A stretch of DNA of 64,000 nucleotides, from assembly GCA_963676345.2 (NCBI GenBank), contig CAXXTS010000005.1:744001-808000 (forward strand), given 5' to 3'. Shown here one piece after another: positions 52,115 through 61,356 of the stretch (its first letter is position 1; the number at the start of each line of letters is the position of its first letter). Under the pieces are notes generated by a model. The model saw only the letters and a list, made by a program, of their open reading frames with translations, ran no database searches and was not told the origin of the DNA. Position numbers and translations under genes: made by a program. This DNA comes from G963665925 sp963676345. GTDB lineage: Bacteria > Bacillota > Clostridia > Peptostreptococcales > Acidaminobacteraceae.

Positions 52115-53677
52115 TTAGACACCGGGCGCCTTCCACATGTAATTCAGGAAACCCGCGTCACTATTTACTGATTGCATATCCGATAATTTTTTCCAATCTT
52201 CAAATAAGGATAAATAAATCTTATGATTTTCAAGATTAGGCTTATACACATTTTCTATTTCAACAAAAGGTTTTATGGCTGTATCCAAATTTTCCAGAAT
52301 GCCTGCTGCATAGCCAGCGCAAAAAGCAGCGCCTAGGGCAGTGGCTTCTTTGATTTTAGGGACTTTAACCGTAACGCCTAATGTATCTGAAACAATTTGA
52401 CACCATAGGGGACTGTTAGAAGCCCCTGATGCGAAGGTGATTTCACTCGGGAAGCTACCAAAGGTATCTTCAATTATTTTCTTATGGCCGAGTGTAACCA
52501 GCGCTGAATTCTCAAGAATAGCTCTATAGAATGTCGCAGTATTGTATTTGAGTGGGTCAATATCAAAATTTGTAAAGCATGGTGCCGGGTGCTTCCAATT
52601 CTTGTAATCCATTACACTTGAGAAGGAGCACATAACACCATATGACCCGACAGGTACGTCCTTGGCCTCTTCATTTAAAATATCGAAGGGGCTGATGTTT
52701 TTGCGTTTTGCTTCTTCGACTTCATACCTGCAAAAGGAGTCTCTAAACCACCTAAGCACTAATCCTGGATAGAAAGCGATTAGTTCTTGTTGCCACAAAT
52801 TTGGTACAGCGTGGCAATTAACGCGAATACGTACATCATCTTTGATAGAAGGAGTAGCCGTATTGTACTCAAGTTGCCAGAAGCTGCCACCGAGAAGTGC
52901 AACTTCTTTTTCAGAAACGACACCAACACCTAGGGAACCCAGTTGAACATCACCACCACCAACTGCAACGACACAGTTTGGATCCATGCCAGTCGCTTGT
53001 GCAATAGACTCTGAAATGGTTCCGAGCGTGGTGCCGCTTTCGAGAACCGGTGGGTAAATGTCTGGCTTTAAGTGACAAGAACGAATGATATCTTTATCCC
53101 AATCGCGTGTTTTGGTATTGATAATGCCTGTTGTAGAGCCATTTGAAGGTTCAACTGTATAGATTCCTGTAAGTTTATATGTAAGCCAATCGTTAAGCAT
53201 TGTAATTCGATGGGTTCTGTCATATATATCAGGAGCCTTGTTTTTTACCCAGTGCAGTCTGGGTATGGCACCCAGAGCAAATGTTTGACCTGAAATTTGA
53301 TACAAATCATTCTCAATATTCTCGGATAACTTATGTAAGCTATAGACTTCTTCAATTGCACGAGCATCCACATTCGAGACAGCCCAAATTTCATTGCCAT
53401 CTATATCATAGAGTACAAAACCTTCGCGCATGCTGGTTGTTGAAATTGCTGCAATATCTTTTGGATCAATCTCAGAACATGCAATAACATCTTGCATGGT
53501 TTTGAGCATCAACTTCTCATTTTCTGTGACATCAAAGTCAATTGCGCCTTCATAACGCGGGTCTTCTTTGTGAGTCCATTCTTCACTTGCCATCGCTATT
53601 TGATTAAAGTTCTCATCAAATATAATGGAGCGAATGCTACCCGTGCCAGCATCAATTGCCATTAAATATTTGCTCAT
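52115..53677 (-). CDS. lsrK: Autoinducer-2 kinase
   Basis: A 520-residue FGGY-family kinase that phosphorylates AI-2 (DPD) in the cytoplasm, trapping it and producing the inducer of LsrR. The N-terminal ATP/substrate motif is MAIDAGTGSIRSIIFD, ISTTSMREGFVLYD contacts the substrate, and the C-terminal domain has TFASGASNSPLWCQIVSDTLG followed by ATALGAAFCAGYA. The length is close to the enteric enzyme (about 530). ATG at 53677 follows AGAGGTGATTCG, 13 bases after lsrR. Confidence 0.95.
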   Translation of the reverse strand: MSKYLMAIDAGTGSIRSIIFDENFNQIAMASEEWTHKEDPRYEGAIDFDVTENEKLMLKTMQDVIACSEIDPKDIAAISTTSMREGFVLYDIDGNEIWAVSNVDARAIEEVYSLHKLSENIENDLYQISGQTFALGAIPRLHWVKNKAPDIYDRTHRITMLNDWLTYKLTGIYTVEPSNGSTTGIINTKTRDWDKDIIRSCHLKPDIYPPVLESGTTLGTISESIAQATGMDPNCVVAVGGGDVQLGSLGVGVVSEKEVALLGGSFWQLEYNTATPSIKDDVRIRVNCHAVPNLWQQELIAFYPGLVLRWFRDSFCRYEVEEAKRKNISPFDILNEEAKDVPVGSYGVMCSFSSVMDYKNWKHPAPCFTNFDIDPLKYNTATFYRAILENSALVTLGHKKIIEDTFGSFPSEITFASGASNSPLWCQIVSDTLGVTVKVPKIKEATALGAAFCAGYAAGILENLDTAIKPFVEIENVYKPNLENHKIYLSLFEDWKKLSDMQSVNSDAGFLNYMWKAPGV

Positions 53678-53690
53678 CGAATCACCTCTA

Positions 53691-54623
53691 TCATTTATTT
53701 TTGAATTTCAGTAATGCTTTAGCAGTGTCTTCGTCAGTAATTAGAATATTAACAAAATTGCCTTTTAGAGCAGAGTAAATGGCCTGCACCTTGTCGAGTC
53801 CGCCTGCGACACCAATAATTTGTTCTTTGCTGCGCAGTTTTTCAAGCGGTATGCTGATCAGTCTATTGTGTAGGTTGGTTTCAAGTATATTGCCATTCTT
53901 ATCAAAGAACTGGCTGAGAATATCTCCGACAGCCCCTTGCATTTTAAGTAGAGCAAGGTCTTCTTTATTGGCAATACCATATTTGAAAATGGTCGCTTCG
54001 TTAGATACAGCGCCAATCCCTACAACAGATAGGGAAGAAAGTTCAGTCATATTTAAAACACTTTGAATACTGCTTTCATTTAAAAGTATATTTGCAACCT
54101 CTTCTGATGAAGCGATGAGGGGTGCAGGCAAAATATGAATATTTGGTGTTATACCTGAAGCAGCACTGCGTCGTGTGCCTGAAATAATTGCAGAAGTATA
54201 ATAAGAAACGCCACCTGATAATGTAACCAGGGATATTTCCTTTTCCAGTGAATAGATCAGATGGTTTAGGGTTTTTGAAACCGTGTCCCCGTATCCGATA
54301 TTAATGTAAGTATTTTCGTCCACTTTTTCTTCAATGTACTGTGCGGCAGCTTTTGCGATGTTATCATTTAAGTCATTGATTGTTGTCGGAACAATAAACA
54401 CATCTTTAAGATTGAACTTTTCTTTCATTTCAGATTCAAGTTCCATATTGTCTTTAGCCTGTGTGTCGATATGAAAGCGTATGATTCCATCGCGTTTTGC
54501 TTGATTTAGAATTTTAACGACTTTCATTCTGGAAATGCCCAGGTGTTTAGCAATTTCTTGCTGTGTCATATCGTCTTTGTAATAGCACCAGGTTACCTTA
54601 TACATTAAATTGTTTTCGAACAT
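53691..54623 (-). CDS. lsrR: LsrR-like transcriptional regulator (SorC/DeoR family)
   Basis: A 310-residue regulator with an N-terminal helix-turn-helix (MTQQEIAKHLGISRMKVVKIL, near 19-40) and a C-terminal sugar-phosphate-sensing domain (about 60-310), with the family's SVVGIGAVSNEATIF and GVAGGLDKVQAIYSAL segments. LsrR represses lsr transcription until phospho-AI-2 binds. It is the first gene of the minus-strand half of the locus, divergent from lsrA, and probably controls both halves through inverted repeats in the 312-base gap. ATG at 54623 follows AGAGGGAGAATCAAT. Confidence 0.92.
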   Translation of the reverse strand: MFENNLMYKVTWCYYKDDMTQQEIAKHLGISRMKVVKILNQAKRDGIIRFHIDTQAKDNMELESEMKEKFNLKDVFIVPTTINDLNDNIAKAAAQYIEEKVDENTYINIGYGDTVSKTLNHLIYSLEKEISLVTLSGGVSYYTSAIISGTRRSAASGITPNIHILPAPLIASSEEVANILLNESSIQSVLNMTELSSLSVVGIGAVSNEATIFKYGIANKEDLALLKMQGAVGDILSQFFDKNGNILETNLHNRLISIPLEKLRSKEQIIGVAGGLDKVQAIYSALKGNFVNILITDEDTAKALLKFKNK

Positions 54624-54935
54624 ATTGATTCTCCCTCTTATAATAAAATGAACAAACTAGCGGCAACGAAACAAATGTTGCTATGTAAATAATTTGTTCT
54701 TTCATCAGCATTATATCAACAGCAAATTGCCCTGTCAATCATTGTTGGAAGTTTTAGAAAATTTTAAAATTAAGTTGACATCACAGTGTTTGTACACTAT
54801 TATGAAAGTGTTATCGGGTTATGTATCAAATGTTTTCGAACCGATCAAATGTTTTAGTAAAAGTTTTCCTGAAAAGTACTAACAAATGATTAAACTTAAA
54901 ACAAATGAAAAAAACTAGGATGCTGGGGGTCGAAT
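54624..54935. promoter_or_regulatory. Divergent lsrR-lsrA control region
   Basis: This 312-base gap holds promoters for both halves of the AI-2 locus. An inverted repeat AAACAAAT-N15-ATTTGTTC lies at 54669-54699, with further AACAAA/ACAAATG half sites near 54651 and 54880-54900 and AAATGTTTTCGAACCGATCAAATGTTTT-like repeats (two AAATGTTTT copies) at about 54828-54855. The - strand shows TTGCCG-17-TTATAA toward lsrR. These repeats are candidates for LsrR binding; the assignment is inference. Confidence 0.65.
54775..54803 (+). promoter_or_regulatory. Sigma-A promoter for lsrA
   Basis: TTGACA (54775-54780), 17-base spacer, TATTAT (54798-54803). It is near-consensus and points toward lsrA, leaving a leader of about 125 bases. 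Confidence 0.85.
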
Positions 54936-56417
54936 ATGAAAGGTAAAAAGTCTCTTATTCGCTTGGAAGGCATAAAAAAGTCTTTTGGAGATAACGCTGT
55001 ACTTAAAGGCGCTTCAATGGAGCTATCTGAAGGCGAAGTCGTTGCAATTATTGGTGGAAATGGTGCAGGTAAAAGTACACTTATGAAAATAATCATGGGT
55101 ATTTACAAATCTGATGGTGGCACTATTTATATGAACAATGAAAAAGTAAGTCTTACCTCGCCATCAGTCGCACTGGAGAAGGGAATCTATCTTGTTCCTC
55201 AAGAACCGCTGCTGTTTCCAAATATGAGCGTTGAGGAAAACGTTCTTGCAGGATTTAAAGAAAACAAATCATTACTGAAGCAGAAATTGCGCAATTTAAT
55301 AGAAAAACTGGGTTGGAAAATTTCACTTTCACAAAGTGCAGCAACGTTATCTATTGCAGAGCAGCAGCTAGTGGAAATTTTAAGGGGTCTATTAAGAGAA
55401 GCGAAAATTCTTATCTTAGACGAACCAACCTCAACGCTTACATTTAATGAAATAAAATCATTCTTTGAACTCATGAAGGGTTTACAGTCAAAAGGGATTG
55501 GGATGTTTTATATCACACATCGACTGACTGAAGTTTTTGAAGTTGCAACCGATGTTGTTATACTTCGCGATGGTGAAATTACATTAAGTGGACCAGTCGA
55601 TGAGTTCGATAAAGACATCTTAATAGAAGGTTTGTTACCGCCGAATGCGTGTCGCGCCGAAAAATCATGTTGCGAAGTCAATGTTGACTACTCAGCTGAA
55701 CCGGTACTTAAACTTGAAAATGTATGTGGTTATGGTTTTAGAAACATTACGTTTTCAGTTTATCCGGGTGAAATTTTAGGACTTGCAGGTGTTGTGGGAT
55801 CGGGGAGAACTGAGCTTGCTGAAGCGATTTATGGAAAAGGTGAAGTACTCAGTGGAGAAGTGCTTCTTGAAAGCGAATGCATAAAGGGTTTGGGAACAAA
55901 GCAAATTGTTGAAAAGGGACTCAACTATGTCCCGGAAGATAGACATTTAAATGGCATTTTCAGTTTGTCAGATGTAAACCTCAATATGACATCTGCTATT
56001 CTTTCAAGACTTGGAAAAGTATTTGTTAATAAAAAGATTGAGCACGATGTGACTCAAAAGTACATAGAAGATTTTAGAATTAAAGTAACAGGGCATGATC
56101 AAACCCTTAAGTCACTATCTGGCGGAAATCAGCAAAAGGTGGTTATTGGCAGAATACTGTCTACGAATCCTAAGATCGTTATCTTGGATGAACCAACAAG
56201 AGGTATTGATGCAGGTGCTCGTGGCGATGTTTATAAAATAATTCACAAGTTAAAAGATATGGGACTTGCAATACTCCTAATTTCGTCAGATTTTGAGGAA
56301 ATTCAGGAACTGGCAGACAGGACTGAAATTATGTGTCACGGTACAAATACGCAGCTTCTGGAGAAACAGGACATGACTATGGATAAGTTGACCAAGTCAG
56401 CATTTGGTATCGCGTAA
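54936..56417 (+). CDS. lsrA: AI-2 ABC transporter ATP-binding protein
   Basis: A 493-residue double ATPase of the sugar CUT2 type. The first domain has Walker A GGNGAGKST near 38, the signature region ATLSIAEQQLVEILRGLL, and Walker B ILILDEPTS near 157. The second has a degenerate Walker A (GVVGSGRTELAEAIYG), signature LSGGNQQKV and Walker B VILDEPTRGID, as usual for this group. It powers AI-2 import with LsrC, LsrD and LsrB. ATG at 54936 follows a GGGGGTCGAAT-type site. It starts the plus-strand half of the locus. Confidence 0.94.
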   Translation: MKGKKSLIRLEGIKKSFGDNAVLKGASMELSEGEVVAIIGGNGAGKSTLMKIIMGIYKSDGGTIYMNNEKVSLTSPSVALEKGIYLVPQEPLLFPNMSVEENVLAGFKENKSLLKQKLRNLIEKLGWKISLSQSAATLSIAEQQLVEILRGLLREAKILILDEPTSTLTFNEIKSFFELMKGLQSKGIGMFYITHRLTEVFEVATDVVILRDGEITLSGPVDEFDKDILIEGLLPPNACRAEKSCCEVNVDYSAEPVLKLENVCGYGFRNITFSVYPGEILGLAGVVGSGRTELAEAIYGKGEVLSGEVLLESECIKGLGTKQIVEKGLNYVPEDRHLNGIFSLSDVNLNMTSAILSRLGKVFVNKKIEHDVTQKYIEDFRIKVTGHDQTLKSLSGGNQQKVVIGRILSTNPKIVILDEPTRGIDAGARGDVYKIIHKLKDMGLAILLISSDFEEIQELADRTEIMCHGTNTQLLEKQDMTMDKLTKSAFGIA

Positions 56418-56450
56418 CGCTGGTTTACTAGGGAAGGGTGATATTGGTCT

Positions 56451-57494
56451 ATGCAAATATTGAAAAAGATACTTGAAAAAAGAGAAATTACTGCACTGAT
56501 ATTTTTACTGATACTATTTCTGGGTGTGGGACTTCGAAATCCTGATTTTGTCAGTTTTCAAAGTATTATGACGGTGCTCAAGGGAAGCGTACTCTACATA
56601 TTTTTAGCAGTTGGTATGACATTTGTTCTACTGACAGGTGGCATCGATGTTTCGGTAGGTGCAACACTTGGTATATCCGCTGCAATATCAGCAACCATGA
56701 TCAGAGATGGTCAGAGTGTTGTACTTGCAATTATACTTTCGATGCTTGTGGGCATCATAATTGGATGGATTAACGGCATAGGTGTAGCCGTTGTAAAAGT
56801 ACCAGCCATCATTATGACGTTGGGTATACTGGGAATTAGTCGTGGGATTATGATTCTATATACCAATGGCAAGTGGGTTGAGAATTTACCAGACTCATTC
56901 AAATTGGCATCGCAGAAAACGTTTTTCGGACTAAATGGATATTTCATTTTAACGATTATTGTTGTTGCCCTCGTGCATTATTATTTCTCTAAAGCAAAAA
57001 CTGGAAAGTATTTTGCAGCCATCGGAGACAATGTAGACGGTGCTACTCTGGTTGGTATTCCAGTGAAACGCTTCACCATTGCAGCATATATAATTTCTGG
57101 ACTATGCGCTTCAATTGCCGGTGTTGTCTTCGCTTCACAAGTTGGTTTTGTGACGAGTAATACAGGTCTTGATATTGAAATGCTCGCAATTGCGGCCTGT
57201 GTTCTTGGTGGAGTCAGTTTAAGTGGTGGCATGGGATCGGTTATTGGGGCATCACTTGGTGCAGTCATAATGACTGCAATCAACTCAGCGTTGATTTACT
57301 TAAAAGTACCATCATTTTGGAATAAGTCCATTCAAGGTATGCTTCTTATTATGATTGTTGTTGCAGACGTAATCATACATAAATATTTTGAGGATAAGGC
57401 AAGAAAACAAAGACTTTCAGCACGCTCCATGTCAAGTGAACAGAACGAGGAAGTTGTTGAAGACACATGGATGGTGGGAGGTAATGCACAATGA
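56451..57494 (+). CDS. lsrC: AI-2 ABC transporter permease
   Basis: A 347-residue membrane protein of the RbsC type with eight to ten spans. The conserved core LTGGIDVSVGATLGISAAIS near 63 and GMGSVIGASLGAVIMTAINSAL near 260 identify it as a CUT2 permease. It pairs with the next permease to form the AI-2 channel. The C-terminal tail is longer and more polar than in its partner. It lies 33 bases after lsrA and overlaps lsrD by four bases. Confidence 0.92.
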   Translation: MQILKKILEKREITALIFLLILFLGVGLRNPDFVSFQSIMTVLKGSVLYIFLAVGMTFVLLTGGIDVSVGATLGISAAISATMIRDGQSVVLAIILSMLVGIIIGWINGIGVAVVKVPAIIMTLGILGISRGIMILYTNGKWVENLPDSFKLASQKTFFGLNGYFILTIIVVALVHYYFSKAKTGKYFAAIGDNVDGATLVGIPVKRFTIAAYIISGLCASIAGVVFASQVGFVTSNTGLDIEMLAIAACVLGGVSLSGGMGSVIGASLGAVIMTAINSALIYLKVPSFWNKSIQGMLLIMIVVADVIIHKYFEDKARKQRLSARSMSSEQNEEVVEDTWMVGGNAQ

Positions 57495-58495
57495 ATCGAT
57501 TAAAACATTTTAAGGCAAAGTGGGAATTGTCTCTAGTCGTTTTCTTAATCCTTGAGATTGTGCTCTTTGGCTTGATCAACCCTAGATTTTTGAAAATGAA
57601 AGTGCTTCTTAATAGTGCCAATGACTTTGTTACCGTGGCTATAATTGCCCTCTTCATGACCCTTGTTATTGTAACGGGTGGCATTGATATTTCTATGGGG
57701 TCTGTGGTGGGGCTATCCTCTGTTGTTATGGGACTTTTATGGCAGGAAGCAGGCCTGAGTATTTGGACTGCAATGCTTTTTGCAATTATGGTCGGTGGCA
57801 TTTGTGGGGCCATCAACGGGTATTTAATTGCGTATATTGGTGTACAGGCCATGGTGGCCACCTTGGGAACCAGCTTTTTGTACGCCGGCATTTCACTTGT
57901 CATAATCGGCTTTTCCGGTATAAGTGCCGCTGAAGGTATAACGGGTTTTCCTGATGCATTCAGGTCTATTGGTCACGGGCGATTCTTTGGCATTCCAAGT
58001 TCAATCATCCTGTTTTCAGTGCTGATTGTCATTGCATATATTATTTTGCATAAAACGGTCTATGGAAGACGCGTATTCTTAACAGGTGTCAATAGAAGGG
58101 CCGCAGAGTTTTCAGGTATACATACCAAGCTGATTATCATGAGCACCCATATGCTTGTCGGAATTGGCGCTGCAATTTCTGGCATGTATATTACCTCTTA
58201 TTTAAGCTCTTCTAGAGCTGACCACGGTGCAACACTGACCCTATCAGTTATTACTGCAGTTGTACTTGGAGGAACTGCCATAACAGGCGGGGAAGGGTCT
58301 GTTATTGGTACAGCTCTGGCAAGTGTAATTATTGGTCTTATGACATTGGGCCTTCAAATGGCTGGTCTGCCAACACAGTTTGTCAGTATAGGCATAGGTA
58401 TTTTACTGGTTGTGTCTGTATCTATAAAGAGTACCCTGTCAGGGGGCGCCTTATTTGCTGAACTTAAGAGAAAGTGGTTAACAGCTCAGAAGTAA
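57491..58495 (+). CDS. lsrD: AI-2 ABC transporter permease
   Basis: A 334-residue CUT2 permease with the same topology as LsrC: VTGGIDISMGSVVGLSSVVM near 57, a central IAYIGVQAMVATLGTSFLYAG segment, and GGEGSVIGTALASVIIGLM near 257. ATG at 57491 overlaps the lsrC stop (ATGA) and GGGAGG lies 8 bases upstream, so the two are coupled. The assignment as LsrD rather than a second sugar permease rests on the lsrK/lsrR/lsrF/lsrB context. Confidence 0.92.
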   Translation: MNRLKHFKAKWELSLVVFLILEIVLFGLINPRFLKMKVLLNSANDFVTVAIIALFMTLVIVTGGIDISMGSVVGLSSVVMGLLWQEAGLSIWTAMLFAIMVGGICGAINGYLIAYIGVQAMVATLGTSFLYAGISLVIIGFSGISAAEGITGFPDAFRSIGHGRFFGIPSSIILFSVLIVIAYIILHKTVYGRRVFLTGVNRRAAEFSGIHTKLIIMSTHMLVGIGAAISGMYITSYLSSSRADHGATLTLSVITAVVLGGTAITGGEGSVIGTALASVIIGLMTLGLQMAGLPTQFVSIGIGILLVVSVSIKSTLSGGALFAELKRKWLTAQK

Positions 58496-58578
58496 AGTCG
58501 TGCTAATGGTAATATCAAGAGCTGCATTGAGAAATGGTCGCAGTGCTTGATGATTATAAAAAAAGGGAGGATGAAAAA

Positions 58579-59691
58579 ATGAAAAGGAAGCTTTTATCTT
58601 TATTGCTCGTGGGTATGATGGTGGTATTTAGTTTAGCAGGTTGCTCAAAACCAGCTGAGGAGCCAGCACCGAGCAGTGACCAGGCACAGGAAGAAGTAAC
58701 ACAGACAGAATCAAACGGCGTGGATCCATCAGATGTATCTGTTGTATTCATACCAAAGCTTACTGGTAATATGTTCTTTGAATCAGCTAATGATGGTGCG
58801 CAAGCAATGGCTCAAGCTGTCGGATTTGACTGCAAGTACGATGGAACAACCAATGCAACCGTTGCCGATCAGGTTCAAGTCATTAACTCAGCAATCAATC
58901 AAGGCTACAATGCAATTGCTGTATCATCCAACTCTCCAGATGGTTTGAATGAAGCACTAAAATCAGCTCAAGAATCTGGTATGAAAGTTGTAACATGGGA
59001 CTCAGATGTCAATCCTGAGTACAGATCACTTATGGTAAGTCAAGGTACACCAACTCAACTTGGAAAAATGCTGATTGATATGGTTGCAGAACAAATTGAT
59101 GATGCACATAATGCAGAAATTGATTTTGCCTTCTTCTATTCAAGCCCTACGGTAACTGACCAGAACTCATGGGTTGAAGCAGCGAAGGAATATGTTGCAT
59201 CAGATTTCCCAAATTGGAATCTTGTAACAACTGAGTATGGTGAATCAGATGCTCAGAAGTCAATTCAGGTAGGTGAATCGATTCTAAATACATACAAGGA
59301 CATCGATGCGATTATCTGTCCTGACTCAACTGCACTTCCTGGTATGGCTCAAGCAGCTAAAAACCTTGGCAAGAATGCAGACGATGTTATCATTACAGGT
59401 TTTGCGACACCAAGCTCTATGCGAGACTTCGTTAAAGACGGTACGCTGACTCAGTTTGGTCTATGGGACTGTGAAGTTCAAGGGGCTATGGGCGCATACA
59501 TTGCATACTGGCTAGCAGCAGGCAATGACTTCACAGTTGGTGATACAATTGATATTCCAAACGTAGGTCAAGTAGAAGTTATGTCAAATGCCGTTCTAGG
59601 TCATTCTTATGAAGCTGATGATTCAGGTGTTGTTCTCATGCCTGAGAGAACCGTATTTACTGTTGAAAACATTGATGACTTCAACTTCTAA
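58579..59691 (+). CDS. lsrB: AI-2-binding lipoprotein LsrB
   Basis: A 370-residue lipoprotein receptor. The signal peptide ends in the lipobox SLAGC with Cys22, followed by a Glu/Pro/Ser-rich linker to residue 50 and a periplasmic-binding-protein type 1 domain. Aligned to enteric LsrB, the AI-2 contacts are present as Lys60, Asp141, Asp194, Gln195 and Pro248, while the Ala two residues later is Ser250. The high conservation supports true AI-2 binding. ATG at 58579 follows GGGAGGATGAAAAA; an upstream in-frame ATG at 58534 would disturb the signal peptide. A strong terminator follows. Confidence 0.94.
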   Translation: MKRKLLSLLLVGMMVVFSLAGCSKPAEEPAPSSDQAQEEVTQTESNGVDPSDVSVVFIPKLTGNMFFESANDGAQAMAQAVGFDCKYDGTTNATVADQVQVINSAINQGYNAIAVSSNSPDGLNEALKSAQESGMKVVTWDSDVNPEYRSLMVSQGTPTQLGKMLIDMVAEQIDDAHNAEIDFAFFYSSPTVTDQNSWVEAAKEYVASDFPNWNLVTTEYGESDAQKSIQVGESILNTYKDIDAIICPDSTALPGMAQAAKNLGKNADDVIITGFATPSSMRDFVKDGTLTQFGLWDCEVQGAMGAYIAYWLAAGNDFTVGDTIDIPNVGQVEVMSNAVLGHSYEADDSGVVLMPERTVFTVENIDDFNF

Positions 59692-59711
59692 TATGAAATC
59701 GTAAAATTTTG

Positions 59712-59746
59712 AAAGCCACCTTTCTTTGGGAAGGTGGCTTTTATTT
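59712..59746 (+). terminator. Rho-independent terminator after lsrB
   Basis: AAAGCCACCTT pairs with AAGGTGGCTTT around TCTTTGGG, followed by TATTT. It closes the lsrACDB operon. Confidence 0.93.
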
Positions 59747-59981
59747 GTGTTTTTTCCAAGCTGTTTTGAAATGATTTGTACTGCCGTATGAACTTAGGGC
59801 GTTCATACCAATAAGCTTGCTTTTAAAATTGAAAAAAGTAGGAACACATAAAAAATATTGCTTTTCAAAAAAATGAAAGCGATTGCCTCAAATTGTTAGT
59901 GTAGAATAGTAAGCAATATGACAAAATATACGCTGAGTTGAATAGATATGTATAACAACTTAGACAACTTGAGGTGAAAAA

Positions 59982-60965
59982 ATGAGAATTGCAGTCTACA
60001 GTTACAAGACAATAGAAAAATCTGGTTTTGAAGGATTAGAAAAAGAGTATGGTATTGAGTTTGTCTACTGCCGGGACATGCCTAGACTAGACAACCTGCA
60101 TATAGCTCAGGGCGCAGATGCAGTAAGTATGATTACAACCCCTCTAACTGAAGCTGAGCTGAAAGGATTCTATGATTTAGGCGTGCGCTATATTTCAACC
60201 CGTACGGTAGGTTATGACCACATTGATATTGACATGGCCCAGTCTATGGGAATGGGTGTAGGTAACGCGACTTATGCACCAGGCAGTGTTGCTGAATATA
60301 CGATGATGCTTATCTTGATGGCGACACGAAAGGCGACACGCATTTTAGATGCTTATAAAAGGCAGGACTACGCTCTAAAAGGAAGTAAGCTGGGTCAATT
60401 GATTGGAAATAAGACCCTTGGCGTAGTGGGGACTGGACGCATCGGCACTGCTTTAGTCAACATTTTATCTGGTTTTGGTTGTGAAATCTTGGTTTGTGAT
60501 CCATATGAAAATGATGCGGTTAAGAAGGTGGCGTCTTACGTAAGCTTTGATGAGCTTATAGACAGAAGTGATGTTATTACGCTTCATGCACCGTCAATTG
60601 CAGAAAATCGACATTTGATTAATGCATTGTCTATTAAACGAATGAAAGATGGTGTAATAATCATTAATACGGCAAGGGGAGACTTAATAAACACAGCTGA
60701 CTTAGTTCAAGCACTTGAGAGTAAAAAAATTGGTTTTGCTGCGCTGGATGTATTAGAAGGCGAAACACCAGTATATTATAAAGATTTCCAAGGTCAGCCT
60801 GTTCCACTTGAAAATATTGCTGCTCTTAGTCGCTTTGACAATGTTCTATTAACACCGCATACAGCCTTTTTTACAGAAGAAGCTATCGATGAGATGGCAA
60901 GGAATTCTATTAAAAGCTGTGTGCTTGAACTAAGTGGACAAGTTAACCCTTGGAAGATTGTCTAG
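59982..60965 (+). CDS. D-2-hydroxyacid dehydrogenase (D-lactate dehydrogenase-like)
   Basis: A 327-residue NAD-dependent dehydrogenase of the LdhA/VanH group. The Rossmann motif is GVVGTGRIGTAL near 145-156, the catalytic Arg is in NTARGDLINTADL near 232, and His in LLTPHTAFFTEEA near 296. RTVGYDHIDIDMA near 73 and NATYAPGSVAEYTMMLIL are typical of D-lactate dehydrogenases, which reduce pyruvate or related 2-oxoacids. ATG at 59982 follows TTGAGGTG. It is a separate unit between the lsrB terminator and that at 61118. Confidence 0.92.
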   Translation: MRIAVYSYKTIEKSGFEGLEKEYGIEFVYCRDMPRLDNLHIAQGADAVSMITTPLTEAELKGFYDLGVRYISTRTVGYDHIDIDMAQSMGMGVGNATYAPGSVAEYTMMLILMATRKATRILDAYKRQDYALKGSKLGQLIGNKTLGVVGTGRIGTALVNILSGFGCEILVCDPYENDAVKKVASYVSFDELIDRSDVITLHAPSIAENRHLINALSIKRMKDGVIIINTARGDLINTADLVQALESKKIGFAALDVLEGETPVYYKDFQGQPVPLENIAALSRFDNVLLTPHTAFFTEEAIDEMARNSIKSCVLELSGQVNPWKIV

Positions 60966-61084
60966 TGATATTACTTTCTTCACAAAACCAGCTTGAATGT
61001 ATCAACTCAATAAACTCCATGGTGAAAAGTCTTACTGATGTGGTGCATCGACTCTGTGAAGAAATCAAAGTTTTTAGGTTTTAG
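60965..61084 (+). CDS. Possible 39-residue small protein coupled to the dehydrogenase gene
   Basis: A GTG at 60965 overlaps the dehydrogenase stop by one base (TAGTG), with GGAAG 8 bases upstream. The frame runs to TAG at 61082-61084 and would encode a short amphipathic helix (SMVKSLTDVVHRLCEEI in the middle). A terminator follows at 61118. The size and weak start make it only a candidate; the rest of 60966-61356 holds no other gene. Confidence 0.25.
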   Translation: MILLSSQNQLECINSINSMVKSLTDVVHRLCEEIKVFRF

Positions 61085-61117
61085 TAAGTATGAATCTGTC
61101 ATTCTGTTCTATGTCAT

Positions 61118-61162
61118 AAGAAATCCTACAAGTGTATTCAAGCACTTGTAGGATTTCTTTGC
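61118..61162 (+). terminator. Rho-independent terminator after the dehydrogenase
   Basis: AAGAAATCCTACAAGTG pairs with CACTTGTAGGATTTCTT (17 bp), loop TATTCAAG, followed by TGCTCTTTT. Confidence 0.9.
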
Positions 61163-61229
61163 TCTTTTGGGGGCGTTTTTGAATGTGGACCTGTACTCGT
61201 TTTGTAGTTTATAAGGAATGACTCACATT

Positions 61230-61267
61230 GTCACAGAAAAGACCAAAATCTGACACAGACCTGTGAC
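61230..61267. promoter_or_regulatory. GTCACAG inverted repeat upstream of a secreted protein gene
   Basis: GTCACAG at 61230 is mirrored by CTGTGAC at 61261, with an additional TGACACAG copy between. The spacing and repeated half sites resemble binding sites of a response regulator. The regulator is not identified. Confidence 0.4.
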
Positions 61268-61356
61268 GAAACAAGATTAATATGGAGTCAAGATAAACGA
61301 AGCAAACATATCAAATGAAACGTAAACCAATGCATAACTAAAAGGAGAGAAAAACA

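Noticed and set aside
59872..59885. Catabolite-responsive (cre) site upstream of the D-2-hydroxyacid dehydrogenase
   Set aside because: TGAAAGCGATTGCC matches the cre pattern only with two mismatches on one side; too weak to annotate.
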